Shown here in pieces: positions 7,573-15,815 of a stretch of DNA of 30,242 bases. This DNA is from CAYGBW01 sp964348185 (GTDB lineage Bacteria > Desulfobacterota > BSN033 > WVXP01): contig CAYGBW010000148.1 in assembly GCA_964348185.1 (NCBI GenBank), forward strand, positions 1 through 30,242. Reading direction: 5' to 3'. The first letter of the stretch is position 1, and each line of letters begins with the position of its first letter. Both the position numbers and the translations under genes were made by a program. The notes under the pieces were generated by a model that saw nothing but the letters and a program-made list of their open reading frames with translations, was not told the DNA's origin and made no database searches.

Positions 7573-8487
7573 ATGAGCAAGGTTTTCTCAATGAGCGAGG
7601 CAATCGGACGTTTTGTCAATGACGGGGACTCCGTTGCCCTGGGTACAGCCCTGGAGCCCTTGATACCCTTTTCCGCAGGTCATGAGATCATCAGGCAGAA
7701 GAAGCGAGACCTTACCCTGATTGGCCCCATCTCGGACATTCTGTTTGATGAGATGGTGGGAGCTGGATGCGTGGCAAGATTGGTTGTGGCTTGGGCAGGG
7801 AATGTCACGATGGGGGTGGGTTACAATGTTCGCCGGGCAGTGGAGAAGGGAATTCCGAGAAAGATCGAGATTGAGGACCTGACCAATTTCAGCATTTGTC
7901 TGGCGCTGAATGCCGGCGCTATGGGTATCCCCTTTCTTCCAACGAAAACCCTTCTCGGGACGGACATGATTGAGGGCAATGATCGAATCAGACAAATGGT
8001 GTGTCCTTACACGGGAGAGAGGCTCGTCCTTGTGGCGGCATTGACTCCTCAAGTGACCATCATCCACGCTCAGCGAGCAGACATCCGAGGCAACACCCAC
8101 CTCTGGGGAGGCACAGGGGTTACCAAAGAGGCCTGTCTCGCGAGCCACAGGGTCATCGTTTCGGTCGAAGAGATTGTGGATCGGGAAGTTATCGTCAGGG
8201 ATCCTAACCGGACATTACTTCCTGGCTTCTTGGTGAGTGGGGTTGTCCACGAACCGTGGGGCGCCCATCCTTCCGCGGTTCAGGGATACTATGATCGGGA
8301 TCACGATCATTACGTAAGATACCACGAGGAGAGCAGGGAAGAGAAGGGGTTCGCCAAGTGGCTGGAGCAGTGGATTCTCTGTCGGAAGAACCGGTCTGAA
8401 TACCTGCGCCTGGTGGGGGAAAAAACCCTTCAGGGACTCCGGGTTGGGCGATCCCATAAGACCATGCCTGTGGAATACGGATACTAA
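7573..8487 (+). CDS. Family I CoA-transferase, alpha subunit (glutaconate CoA-transferase A-like)
   Basis: This 304-residue subunit of a heteromeric CoA-transferase should move CoA from an acyl-CoA donor to a free acid, together with the beta subunit encoded next. It begins MSKVFSMSEAIGRFVNDGDSVALG, the usual opening of GctA/IpdA-type alpha subunits, and has GNTHLWGGTGVTKEACLAS in the second half. The frame is open to a GTG at 7531. ATG 7573 is preferred because GGAGG at 7559-7563 is correctly spaced and the family's first strand starts right there. A 235-nt gap filled by a repeat separates it from the beta gene, which is unusual. IpdAB-type ring hydrolases share this fold, so a hydrolase role is a second possibility. 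Confidence 0.85.
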   Translation: MSKVFSMSEAIGRFVNDGDSVALGTALEPLIPFSAGHEIIRQKKRDLTLIGPISDILFDEMVGAGCVARLVVAWAGNVTMGVGYNVRRAVEKGIPRKIEIEDLTNFSICLALNAGAMGIPFLPTKTLLGTDMIEGNDRIRQMVCPYTGERLVLVAALTPQVTIIHAQRADIRGNTHLWGGTGVTKEACLASHRVIVSVEEIVDREVIVRDPNRTLLPGFLVSGVVHEPWGAHPSAVQGYYDRDHDHYVRYHEESREEKGFAKWLEQWILCRKNRSEYLRLVGEKTLQGLRVGRSHKTMPVEYGY

Positions 8488-8573
8488 CGGGCCTGAGAAG
8501 GTATCTCCCAAGCTTGCAAGAAATTCGCTCTTTGCTACTCATGAAACTGTTTTGACAACGCGTAAACGGTCAA

Positions 8574-8707
8574 GGCTGGAGGACCAAGGATAAAGGATCA
8601 AGGGTAGAGGACCAAGGTCAAAGGATGGGGGCCAAAGGTCAGAGGACAGGGTTTTTCTTCTGAAGGTATTTTCCTTTCACCTTTCGCCTTTCACCTCTTG
8701 CCCTTTC
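8574..8707. repeat. Heptad-periodic inverted repeat between CoA-transferase subunits
   Basis: Eleven consecutive purine-rich heptads (8574-8650) follow the pattern GGNNNRR, for example GGACCAA at 8581 and 8609, GGATAAA at 8588 and GGTCAAA at 8616. After a 22-nt spacer come five pyrimidine heptads (8673-8707) such as CCTTTCA at 8673 and 8687 and CCTTTCG at 8680. The arms are roughly complementary and could form a long imperfect hairpin. The right arm ends three bases before the beta-subunit Shine-Dalgarno. A 7-nt period is incompatible with selection as ordinary coding sequence. Confidence 0.85.
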
Positions 8708-8722
8708 CTGAGGGGGGTATCG

Positions 8723-9499
8723 ATGGGGGGTTATACCCGGTCAGAATTGATGGTTGTCGCAGGGGCCAGGGAAATCACGGACGGGGAAGTTGTCTTTGTC
8801 GGGATGAGGCTGCCCCTTCTGGCCTTTCAGCTCGCAAAGGCCACCCATGCCCCGAATGCCCAAGGTGTTTTTGAAAACGGGATCCTCCGGGACTCCCCTG
8901 CAGGAAAACCCCTTTTCACAATGGGGGATGCGCCCTGCGTCGAGGGAGCAGTCTGGGCCACGACCATGCTGGATATTATGGCCCTTCTGCAAAAAGGGAG
9001 AGTGGACCTGGGGTTTATCGGGGGCGCGGAGGTTGACCGTTTTGGGAATCTGAATACGAGCTATATCGGCGGAAGGGTAAGGGTGCAGGTTCGCCTCCCC
9101 GGAAGTGGCGGAGGGAGTGATATTGCTTCTCTGGCCGGACGGCTGGTTATTATGATGAGTCACGAGAAGCGAAGGTTCGTCGAAAGAGTGTCCTATGTGA
9201 CGTCACCTGGATACGGCGAGGGGAGGGGTTGGCGAGAGAGGACCGGGCTTAGGGGTGGGGGACCCTCAGGCGTCATCACAACGAAGGGGATCCTCCGGTT
9301 CGATCCAGAAACCCGGGAAATGTTCCTTGAAGCTCTTCATCCCGGCGCGACCCTCCAGGAGGTGAAAGAGTCCACCGGATGGCCCTTGAGGATATCGGAT
9401 CATCTTCGGGCAACGCCACCCCCTACTCCTGAAGAACTCGAGATCATTCGCAAATACGACCCCGCGGGCTTCTGGACAAAGGGAGGGAGTCGGGATTGA
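8723..9499 (+). CDS. Family I CoA-transferase, beta subunit
   Basis: This 258-residue beta subunit partners the upstream alpha subunit. It starts YTRSELMVVAGAREITDGEVVFVG and carries GVFENGIL with Glu51. That is near the position of the catalytic glutamate of glutaconate CoA-transferase beta (residue 54 in the characterised enzyme, from memory), so Glu51 is the candidate nucleophile. DLGFIGGAEVDRFGNLN is a typical family segment. ATG 8723 has GAGGGGGG at about 8710-8717. The stop lies only 15 nt from the stop of the convergent epimerase gene. Substrates cannot be assigned; the neighbouring acyl-CoA genes suggest short-chain or branched acids. Confidence 0.85.
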   Translation: MGGYTRSELMVVAGAREITDGEVVFVGMRLPLLAFQLAKATHAPNAQGVFENGILRDSPAGKPLFTMGDAPCVEGAVWATTMLDIMALLQKGRVDLGFIGGAEVDRFGNLNTSYIGGRVRVQVRLPGSGGGSDIASLAGRLVIMMSHEKRRFVERVSYVTSPGYGEGRGWRERTGLRGGGPSGVITTKGILRFDPETREMFLEALHPGATLQEVKESTGWPLRISDHLRATPPPTPEELEIIRKYDPAGFWTKGGSRD

Positions 9500-9514
9500 G
9501 AGCGGTAGGTCGAC

Positions 9515-9925
9515 TCACTCCGGCTTGGGCTTCTCCGTAAGCTCGATGAGAACCCCGCCTGCTGCCTTGGGATGGAGGAAGGCCACTCTCGTCTGATGGG
9601 CCCCGGGCCGTGGGTTCTTGTCGATCAGGTGGGCTCCCTTTTTGAGAAGGGTCTTGAGTTCACCTTCAATGTCCTCCACCTCAAAACAGAGGTGATGGAT
9701 TCCAGGTCCCTTGGTCTCCAGAAACTTGACCAGCGGAGAATCATCAGCGGCGGGTTCCACCAGTTCGATATGGGTTTCACCGATTGGCAAAAAGGCGACT
9801 TTGGTTTTCTGCTCTTTGACCACCTCAACGTGTTTCAACTCAAGGCCCATCATGTCCTGGTAGAATCTAATCGCTTCCTCCACATCGTGGACCGCGATCG
9901 CAACGTGATCGAGATTCTTGACCAT
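9515..9925 (-). CDS. mce: Methylmalonyl-CoA epimerase
   Basis: This 136-residue VOC/glyoxalase-fold metalloenzyme should interconvert the (S) and (R) forms of methylmalonyl-CoA. It has the typical opening LDHVAIAVHDVEEAIRFY with metal ligand His7, then ETHIELVEP (Glu54), GPGIHHLCFEV (His77 or His78) and the C-terminal VLIELTE (Glu128). Its length is normal. The start has AAGGAGAGG on the minus strand. It is the last gene of the leftward cluster, 252 nt after the mutase small subunit, from which it is separated by a repeat. Together with the mutase and MeaB genes it completes the isomerisation part of the methylmalonyl-CoA pathway. Confidence 0.93.
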   Translation of the reverse strand: MVKNLDHVAIAVHDVEEAIRFYQDMMGLELKHVEVVKEQKTKVAFLPIGETHIELVEPAADDSPLVKFLETKGPGIHHLCFEVEDIEGELKTLLKKGAHLIDKNPRPGAHQTRVAFLHPKAAGGVLIELTEKPKPE

Positions 9926-10003
9926 GATTATCCTCTCCTTAACGCCAATATTCGAGGACTCTAAGTCAGTCCCTCCTTGCGGGTTCGAGGCTTTTCGGTA
10001 AGC

Positions 10004-10144
10004 GTCAGTTGTCCGTTGTCAGTTGCACCGAACCAAACCGCAGTTGGCTGACCAATGAGACCGTCCAGGCCTATTCTGGAGACGTTTGTTGATTCTCGAG
10101 CATCAATTCGTAGAACAACCGACGACGGACCACGAACCACGGAC
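10004..10144. repeat. Heptad-periodic inverted repeat upstream of epimerase gene
   Basis: The left arm has GTCAGTT (10004-10010), GTCCGTT (10011-10017) and GTCAGTT (10018-10024). The right arm has AACCGAC, GACGGAC, CACGAAC and CACGGAC (10117-10144). The arms are approximately reverse complements of each other (GTCCGTT against AACGGAC-like units). The element fills most of the 252-nt gap between the mutase small subunit and the epimerase. Confidence 0.75.
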
Positions 10145-10177
10145 CCGGGCAATCGGTTGGGCAGGACACCCCGTGGC

Positions 10178-10582
10178 TCAGTGCTTCCGTTTCACATGTT
10201 TTCTGATATGGTGGATGATCTCTTCTGTGTACGTACCCGGTGGAAAGATCTCCTGGATCCCCGCCTTTTTCAGCGGAGCAATATCCTCAAAGGGAATGAT
10301 GCCACCCCCAATGACGGTGATGTCCTCGGCGTTCTTATCTCTCAGAATCTCCGTGACCCGGGGGAAGAGGGTCATATGGGCTCCTGAGAGGCAGCTCAGC
10401 CCGATGACGTCGACATCCTCCTGGATCGCTGCATTCACGATCTGCTCGGGAGTCTGCCGAATGCCCGTGTAGACGACCTCCATGCCGGCATCTCTCAAGG
10501 CCCGAGCGATGACTTTGGCACCCCGATCGTGCCCGTCGAGACCGGGTTTTGAAATGAGAACTCGAATCTTCTTTTCGGCCAT
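10178..10582 (-). CDS. Methylmalonyl-CoA mutase, small (B12-binding) subunit
   Basis: This 134-residue cobalamin-binding domain supplies coenzyme B12 to the large subunit encoded immediately upstream. The DxHxxG motif is DGHDRG (Asp16, His18, Gly21), where His18 is the expected lower cobalt ligand. GLSCLSGAHM and ITVIGGGIIP are also typical. It starts 3 nt after the stop of the large subunit, so the two are translationally coupled. The stand-alone small subunit is the arrangement known from archaea and many anaerobic bacteria. Confidence 0.95.
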   Translation of the reverse strand: MAEKKIRVLISKPGLDGHDRGAKVIARALRDAGMEVVYTGIRQTPEQIVNAAIQEDVDVIGLSCLSGAHMTLFPRVTEILRDKNAEDITVIGGGIIPFEDIAPLKKAGIQEIFPPGTYTEEIIHHIRKHVKRKH

Positions 10583-10585
10583 GGC

Positions 10586-12250
10586 TCAAGTCCTTTCCTC
10601 GTACTCCCCAAAGACGCCTCTTAGAGTATCCGATATCTCCCCCACCGTTGCATACGACCTGACCGCATTCAGAACCGGGGGAACCAGGTTTTCGGTGGTC
10701 TCGGCTGCCTGTTTGATGGCCGTGAGTGCCCCTGTGACCTGCCTCTGATCTCTCTCGTTCTTGACCCGCTGGAGTTTCTCCTTCTGTTTCTTTTCAACCT
10801 CTGGATTGATCCGCAGGATCTCCTTGAAAGGGGCTTCCTCCCCGGTGAACTCGTTGACCCCTACGATGATCGCATCCTTCGTCTCAATGGCTTTCTGATA
10901 CTGGTACGCGCTCTCTCCGATCTCCACCTGCATGTAGCCAGATTCAATGGCCCTGACGGCGCCTCCCAGGGCATCGATCTTTTCAATGTATGCGGTGGCT
11001 CTCGCCTCGATTTCGTCTGTGAGGGCCTCGATTGTGTAGGACCCGGCCAGAGGATCGACAACGTCAGCCACACCACTCTCATGGGCAATAATCTGCTGCG
11101 TTCTGAGAGCCACCCGGACAGCCGATTCAGTGGGAAGGGCCAGGGCTTCGTCCCGGGAGTTGGTGTGGAGCGACTGGGTCCCACCGAGAACCGCGGCTAG
11201 GGCCTGGAATGCGACACGAACCACGTTATTGTCAGGTTGTTGGAGGGTCAGTGTTGATCCGGCCGTTTGCGTGTGGAAGCGGAGCATGGAGGAGGCAGGT
11301 TCTCGGGCGCCGAACCGCTCTTTCATGATTCTTGCCCAGAGACGTCTGGCAGCGCGGAACTTGGCTATTTCTTCGAGAAAATTATTGTGGCAATTGAAGA
11401 AGAATGACAACCGTTTGGCAAAATCGTCGACATCGAGCCCAGCATCGATCGCTGCCTGGACATAGGCCATCGCATTGGCCAGGGTAAAGGCGACCTCCTG
11501 TACCGCCGAGCACCCCGCCTCTCTCATGTGGTACCCGCTGATGCTGATCGTGTTCCACTGGGGGAGATGGTCTTTGGAGAAAGCAAAGATATCCGTGATA
11601 ATGCGCATGGAGGGACCGGGGGGAAAGATGTAGGTTCCCCGAGCGACATACTCCTTGAGGATGTCATTCTGAATGGTCCCCCTGACCCCTTCCCGATTGA
11701 CCCTTTGCTTCTCTGCAACGGCCAAGTACATGGCGAGGAGAATGACCGCCGTGGCATTGATCGTCATGGACGTACTCACCCTGTCGAGGGGGATCGCTTC
11801 GAACAGGGTCTCCATGTCCGCAAGGGTATCGATCGCCACGCCGACCCTTCCGACCTCCCCGACGGCCAGGGGATTGTCCGAGTCGTATCCGATCTGGGTG
11901 GGAAGGTCAAAGGCCACACTCAACCCGGTCTGGCCCTGTTCCAAGAGGTATTTGTATCGTTTGTTGGTTTCTTCGGCTGTGGCAAAGCCGGAGTATTGGC
12001 GCATGGTCCAGAATCGGCCACGATACATGGTGGGTTGGACACCCCGGGTAAAAGGATACTCGCCGGGAAATCCCAACCTTTCAAGATGCCCCGCTTTTGC
12101 CTCGTCGAGGGGGGTATAGAGCCGCTTGAACTCGATGTGAGAGGTCGATTCGAACTTCGCCTTTCTCTCGGGAAATCGGCGGACAGATCTTCCGACCGTG
12201 GTCTCCTCCCATCTCTCTATCTCAGTCCTGAGTCCCTCTTTGTCCTCCAT
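10586..12250 (-). CDS. mcmA: Methylmalonyl-CoA mutase, large subunit
   Basis: This 554-residue TIM-barrel subunit carries out the radical rearrangement between (R)-methylmalonyl-CoA and succinyl-CoA. The substrate-carboxylate residues of true methylmalonyl-CoA mutases are kept: Tyr86 in WTMRQYSG and Arg204 in KEYVARGTY, equivalent to Tyr89 and Arg207 of the Propionibacterium enzyme (numbering from memory). SISGYHMREAG holds the conserved active-site His. The ATG overlaps the end of meaB by 29 nt, with GAGGAG inside that gene, and the small subunit follows after 3 nt. This mutase therefore differs from the second mutase at 18840-20513, which changes both carboxylate-binding residues. Confidence 0.96.
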   Translation of the reverse strand: MEDKEGLRTEIERWEETTVGRSVRRFPERKAKFESTSHIEFKRLYTPLDEAKAGHLERLGFPGEYPFTRGVQPTMYRGRFWTMRQYSGFATAEETNKRYKYLLEQGQTGLSVAFDLPTQIGYDSDNPLAVGEVGRVGVAIDTLADMETLFEAIPLDRVSTSMTINATAVILLAMYLAVAEKQRVNREGVRGTIQNDILKEYVARGTYIFPPGPSMRIITDIFAFSKDHLPQWNTISISGYHMREAGCSAVQEVAFTLANAMAYVQAAIDAGLDVDDFAKRLSFFFNCHNNFLEEIAKFRAARRLWARIMKERFGAREPASSMLRFHTQTAGSTLTLQQPDNNVVRVAFQALAAVLGGTQSLHTNSRDEALALPTESAVRVALRTQQIIAHESGVADVVDPLAGSYTIEALTDEIEARATAYIEKIDALGGAVRAIESGYMQVEIGESAYQYQKAIETKDAIIVGVNEFTGEEAPFKEILRINPEVEKKQKEKLQRVKNERDQRQVTGALTAIKQAAETTENLVPPVLNAVRSYATVGEISDTLRGVFGEYEERT

Positions 12251-13211
12251 GATAGCTCCTCATCCCATGGCCCTTCATGTGGGATCTTATGATGTCCTCC
12301 ACCATGGTGTAGGGATTGGCCTTTCGATCGATCAGTTCCTGAAGAAGTTGGTCGAGGTTCTTCTCCTCGTCAACACGGTCCAGGATGCTTTCCAAGAGTC
12401 GGGTCTGGAGCAGTTTCAAAAAGTGTTTCTTGGCCCGCAGTCTGTTTTTGCCCTCAATGCTTTTCGATTCCATGAGACACTTGTGGTGCTGGGATACGCC
12501 GTAGACCAGTTCGAAAATACCTTTTCCAAGAACCGCTTCCGTTTTGAATATGGGGGTGATCCATCCGTCCTTATGAGGAGGGGCCATCTCCATCATAGCG
12601 CGTAGCTCCTGCTCAAGCTTTTCGGCTCCTTCACGTTCGCACTTGTTGATGACGAAGATATCAGCGATCTCAAGGAGCCCCGCCTTGATCACCTGTACCT
12701 CATCGCCGAGCCCGGGAACCGTCACAACAATGGACGTGTGCGCCGTGTTCACGATGTCCACCTCGTCCTGACCAACGCCCACGGTTTCGACGATGATGAT
12801 CTCTTTGCCCATGGCATCCATCACATTGATGACGTCATGTGTTGACCTTGAGATCCCACCTAAATATCCGCGTGTTGCCAAGCTCCTGATAAAGACCCCA
12901 TCATCCGTACTGTGCCGTTGCATTCGAATTCTGTCACCGAGAATCGCGCCACCGGTAAAAGGGCTTGTGGGATCAACAGCGACGATTCCCACTGTTTTGC
13001 CCTCTTTTCTATAAATCTCTATGACTTTGTCCACAAGCGTGCTTTTCCCGGACCCGGGAGGCCCTGTGACGCCTATGATGCAAGCCTGGCCAGTCTTGGG
13101 ATAGAGTTCCTTCAACTCGTCCCACGCATCCGAGAGATCGTCGTCAATCTCTCGCATGAGTCGGGCTGCCGCCCTCACATCTCCCTCGAGTATTTTTTCC
13201 GCAAGACTCAT
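12222..13211 (-). CDS. meaB: MeaB/ArgK-type GTPase chaperone of B12 mutase
   Basis: This 329-residue G3E-family P-loop GTPase protects and reloads methylmalonyl-CoA mutase. Walker A is GPPGSGKS (50-57). Further family motifs are DPTSPFTGGAILGDR, ETVGVGQDE and the guanine-recognition segment NKCEREGA. The C-terminal dimerisation region ends in a His/Gly-rich tail (MKGHGMRSYHGG). It starts 25 nt after the acyl-CoA dehydrogenase stop and overlaps the mutase start by 29 nt. It is the only MeaB-type gene in the window, so it may also have to serve the second mutase. Confidence 0.95.
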   Translation of the reverse strand: MSLAEKILEGDVRAAARLMREIDDDLSDAWDELKELYPKTGQACIIGVTGPPGSGKSTLVDKVIEIYRKEGKTVGIVAVDPTSPFTGGAILGDRIRMQRHSTDDGVFIRSLATRGYLGGISRSTHDVINVMDAMGKEIIIVETVGVGQDEVDIVNTAHTSIVVTVPGLGDEVQVIKAGLLEIADIFVINKCEREGAEKLEQELRAMMEMAPPHKDGWITPIFKTEAVLGKGIFELVYGVSQHHKCLMESKSIEGKNRLRAKKHFLKLLQTRLLESILDRVDEEKNLDQLLQELIDRKANPYTMVEDIIRSHMKGHGMRSYHGGQRGTQD

Positions 13212-13235
13212 GAGGATAACCCGCCTTCAGAGAAC

Positions 13236-14408
13236 TCATCCGATCGGATCTCCGGGCACTCCGATGTTGCGAGCGATGACAATTCTCTGAATTTCGCTGG
13301 TTCCTTCACCGATGTCCAGGAGTTTCTGATTTCGGTAGTGTCTCTCCACGGCATATTCTTTCATCAAACCATAGCCTCCATGGAGTTGGACCGCGTGATT
13401 CACGACCCGATGATAGGTTTCTGAACAGGCCAGCTTTGCCATGGCAGACTCTTTTGTATAGGGTCTCCGGTTATCCGCCAACCAGGTGGCCTTGTAGAGC
13501 AGAAGCCTTGCCATCTCGATTTCCGTGTACATATCAGCCAATCTAAACGCATTGACCTGGAAGGCGCCGATAGGACGTCCAAACTGTTCCCGCTCATGAG
13601 CATATTTCATGGCGAGTTCATAAGCCCCTTGAGCTCCCCCAAGCCCCATGGCTGCAATGCTGAGCCTTCCCCCATCGAGAGTCTGCAGCATCTGGTGGAA
13701 CCCTTCACCTCGCTGTCCGAGGAGATTCTCTTTCGGAACACGGCAGTCCTTGAAGTAGAGTTCCCCTGTATTGGAAGCACGCCAGACCATCTTTTTATGC
13801 ATGGTTTTGGCCGTAAAGCCTGGAGTTCCATTGGGTACCAGAATGCCGCTCAACTCGCTCCGTCCATCAGACCTTTTCCCTGTCACAGCCTGGAGAACAC
13901 AGACTGCACTGAGATCAGATGAGGAATTGGTAATAAAGACCTTACTTCCGTTAATGACCCAGTCGTCTCCGTCGAGAAGGGCCGTCGTTTTCGAAGCCCC
14001 TGCATCTGACCCTGCATCGGGTTCTGTGAGGCCAAAGGAGGCCAGCTTCTTGCCGGCGCAGAGATCTGGAAGCCACTGCTGCTTCTGCTCCTCGCTACCA
14101 AACGTGTAGATGGGATAGATGCCCAGGGAATTCGCAGCAGCGAGGGTCGCCGCCTGGGAACCATCGATCCGGGCAATCTCCTCGGTCGCAATGATGTACC
14201 CCATATAACCGATGTCAGACCCTCCATAGTCTTCAGAGACGAAAGGGCCAAAGAGACCGAGTTCCCCCATCCGGTGTGTCAGGAGTGAGGAGAACTCCTC
14301 TTTCTCGTCCAATTCTTCGGCAACCGGAGCGATCTCCTTCTCAGCGAAGGTTCGGACCATTTTTCTTATGCTCTCTAACTCATCGTCAAAATCAAAATTC
14401 AGTGGCAT
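13236..14408 (-). CDS. Acyl-CoA dehydrogenase (first paralogue)
   Basis: This 390-residue FAD enzyme should oxidise an acyl-CoA to the 2,3-enoyl-CoA and pass electrons to ETF. It has the usual N-terminal helical domain, the middle segment GLTEPDAGSDAG, and the C-terminal GEGTSEIQR with catalytic base Glu368, the position used by short- and medium-chain enzymes. The frame is open to 14435. ATG 14408 is preferred because GGGAGGG is well placed and the protein then starts MPLNFDF. It precedes meaB and the methylmalonyl-CoA mutase genes by 25 nt. Chain length and branching specificity cannot be read. Confidence 0.93.
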   Translation of the reverse strand: MPLNFDFDDELESIRKMVRTFAEKEIAPVAEELDEKEEFSSLLTHRMGELGLFGPFVSEDYGGSDIGYMGYIIATEEIARIDGSQAATLAAANSLGIYPIYTFGSEEQKQQWLPDLCAGKKLASFGLTEPDAGSDAGASKTTALLDGDDWVINGSKVFITNSSSDLSAVCVLQAVTGKRSDGRSELSGILVPNGTPGFTAKTMHKKMVWRASNTGELYFKDCRVPKENLLGQRGEGFHQMLQTLDGGRLSIAAMGLGGAQGAYELAMKYAHEREQFGRPIGAFQVNAFRLADMYTEIEMARLLLYKATWLADNRRPYTKESAMAKLACSETYHRVVNHAVQLHGGYGLMKEYAVERHYRNQKLLDIGEGTSEIQRIVIARNIGVPGDPIG

Positions 14409-14444
14409 TTGTCCCTCCCAAACACAAGAGCCCAATTAAGAATC

Positions 14445-14487
14445 AAGCGTGAAGCGTTAGGATCGTCATACTTGATGATTCACGCTT
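14445..14487. repeat. Stem-loop with heptad-like arms between DUF35 and acyl-CoA dehydrogenase genes
   Basis: AAGCGTGAA (14445-14453) pairs perfectly with TTCACGCTT (14479-14487). The left arm has a 7-nt step (TCAAGCG then TGAAGCG). It lies just after the DUF35 stop on the minus strand. It could act as a terminator-like 3' structure, but there is no clear T run. Confidence 0.6.
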
Positions 14488-14498
14488 AACTCTACACC

Positions 14499-14975
14499 TT
14501 ATTGAGTGGGCCGAAAATACCGGATATCGAGGATGCTTCCTTCCCGATCTTTCTTGGCTTTGAAAACCGCCTCCACCGGCATCCCGATATAGACCGACTC
14601 GAAATCGGTCTCACCGATCCAATGGACGAGACCACCGTGGGTTCCGTCAATTCGAATCATAGCGACTATCGAGGGGGATTCTTTCATTTTTCCGTCATAT
14701 GTCTCATAGCATTGCGTAAAGGTATGAACGTTTCCCCGGGTTCCCACGTCGACATAATGCTCTTCCAAACGGGCGAAACACCTCTCGCAATAGGTTCTGG
14801 GTGGAACGTAGATGATATTGCAGGAATCACATTTTGCACCGAAGATCTTTTCGTTCATGATCCCTCGGAAAAACTTCTCTCCTGCCCTTCCGACAGTGTA
14901 GACATAACTCATCGGGATCTGCCCTTCCCAATAGGAAACGTCCGTTGTTTTCTGATATCGCTCGATCAATGCCAT
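14499..14975 (-). CDS. DUF35 (Zn-ribbon plus OB-fold) acyl-CoA-binding partner protein
   Basis: This 158-residue protein has a zinc ribbon (Cys49, Cys52, Cys63, Cys66) followed by an OB-fold. DUF35 proteins usually form obligate complexes with thiolase-fold enzymes, for example the archaeal acetoacetyl-CoA thiolase/HMG-CoA synthase complex, BbsA with BbsB, and ChsH2 with Ltp2. An N-terminal extension of about 40 residues precedes the ribbon. The start has GGGGGTG. A repeat-filled gap of 291 nt separates it from the upstream DUF35 gene. The two thiolase-fold genes nearby make it likely that each DUF35 protein serves one of them; which pairs with which is not determined. Confidence 0.87.
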   Translation of the reverse strand: MALIERYQKTTDVSYWEGQIPMSYVYTVGRAGEKFFRGIMNEKIFGAKCDSCNIIYVPPRTYCERCFARLEEHYVDVGTRGNVHTFTQCYETYDGKMKESPSIVAMIRIDGTHGGLVHWIGETDFESVYIGMPVEAVFKAKKDREGSILDIRYFRPTQ

Positions 14976-15064
14976 ATTATCACCCCCGCAAAATCTTTAA
15001 ATCCTGGTTTCCAACTTGCAAGGTTCCTTAGTCAGAATGAAAACGCTTCCAAAATGTTTCAAAA

Positions 15065-15205
15065 CCCGAAATTCGAATATCGAAATCCGAAACAAACTCC
15101 GAATTCAAATCTGTAAATCTCCAAAGCCTCGGTGCCTTGAGTTTTGTGTTTCGGTCATTTGAATTTGTTTCGAAATTCGAATTTCATGCTTCGGATTTGA
15201 GGTTT
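15065..15205. repeat. AT-rich heptad-periodic palindromic element, copy A
   Basis: The left arm (15065-15106) consists of heptads such as CCCGAAA, TTCGAAT and ATCGAAA. The right arm (15164-15205) has TTTGTTT, CGAATTT, CATGCTT and CGGATTT. The arms are approximately complementary. It is related in sequence and layout to 24223-24357 (both end in an RTGCTTCGGATTT-like string). It fills most of the 291-nt gap between the two DUF35 genes and is more AT-rich than the surrounding DNA. Confidence 0.85.
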
Positions 15206-15266
15206 TTCTCCAGTGCCAAGAAACTTAGCAACTCCCCATCCGATCTCATCCGAGTGACATTAGGAG

Positions 15267-15797
15267 TCATTTTGTGGGCTTAAAGTACTTGATATCCGTA
15301 ATGGCACCGGTTCGCTCCTCAGGCGGTTTCCATACCGCTTTCACTTTCATTCCTCGGGTGATCTTCCAGGGCTCTACCTCATCGAGAAGATGAAGAATCC
15401 CCATACCTTTCGAAGCGCCGTCGATTTCAATCACCGCCGGGGTGAAGGGGCGGACCCCACCTTTGATATCGAGACGGCCAGCTTTCCAGTCAACATAGCT
15501 GACCACCCAGGTGTTCACAATCCCCGTATCCTTGACGTACACCCATTCACCCGTGGGCCTCCAGCAGAGTTCACAAAACATTCGAGGTGGGATCAGGATA
15601 CGATGGCATTTATCGCATCTCTTGGCGATGATTTTCCCGTTTTTCAACTCCGTCAGATATCGACCTACCGCCGGACCGTTGTCCCATGCATACCTCAGTT
15701 TCGGCTCCCATTTCACGGAAAGGACCTTGCCTTTTTTGATTTGATTGAGATCGATTTTGGTTGCCGTGCCCTTCAAATTCACTTCTGTAATCTCCAT
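15267..15797 (-). CDS. DUF35 (Zn-ribbon plus OB-fold) protein, second copy
   Basis: This 176-residue protein has the same architecture as the DUF35 protein at 14499-14975: zinc ribbon Cys61, Cys64, Cys75, Cys78 (RCDKCHRILIPPRMFCELC) and an OB-fold ending ITDIKYFKPTK. The first 50 residues are an extension unlike that of the other copy. It begins 18 nt after the stop of the thiolase-fold gene at 15816-16973, with AAAGGGGG as Shine-Dalgarno, so it is probably the direct partner of that protein. The two DUF35 copies differ enough to suggest separate complexes and not a recent duplication. Confidence 0.88.
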   Translation of the reverse strand: MEITEVNLKGTATKIDLNQIKKGKVLSVKWEPKLRYAWDNGPAVGRYLTELKNGKIIAKRCDKCHRILIPPRMFCELCWRPTGEWVYVKDTGIVNTWVVSYVDWKAGRLDIKGGVRPFTPAVIEIDGASKGMGILHLLDEVEPWKITRGMKVKAVWKPPEERTGAITDIKYFKPTK

Positions 15798-15815
15798 GTC
15801 TTGAACCCCCTTTTC

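Noticed and set aside
8574..8707. CRISPR array
   Set aside because: The repeating unit is only 7 nt, there are no unique spacers of regular length, and no cas genes are present.
10055..10472. Plus-strand open frames starting in the repeat at 10004-10144
   Set aside because: They consist of repeat sequence followed by the antisense of the mutase small subunit.
11528..12292. 254-codon open frame on the plus strand
   Set aside because: It mirrors the methylmalonyl-CoA mutase large subunit, which is certain from its motifs. The opposite frame has no recognisable domain.
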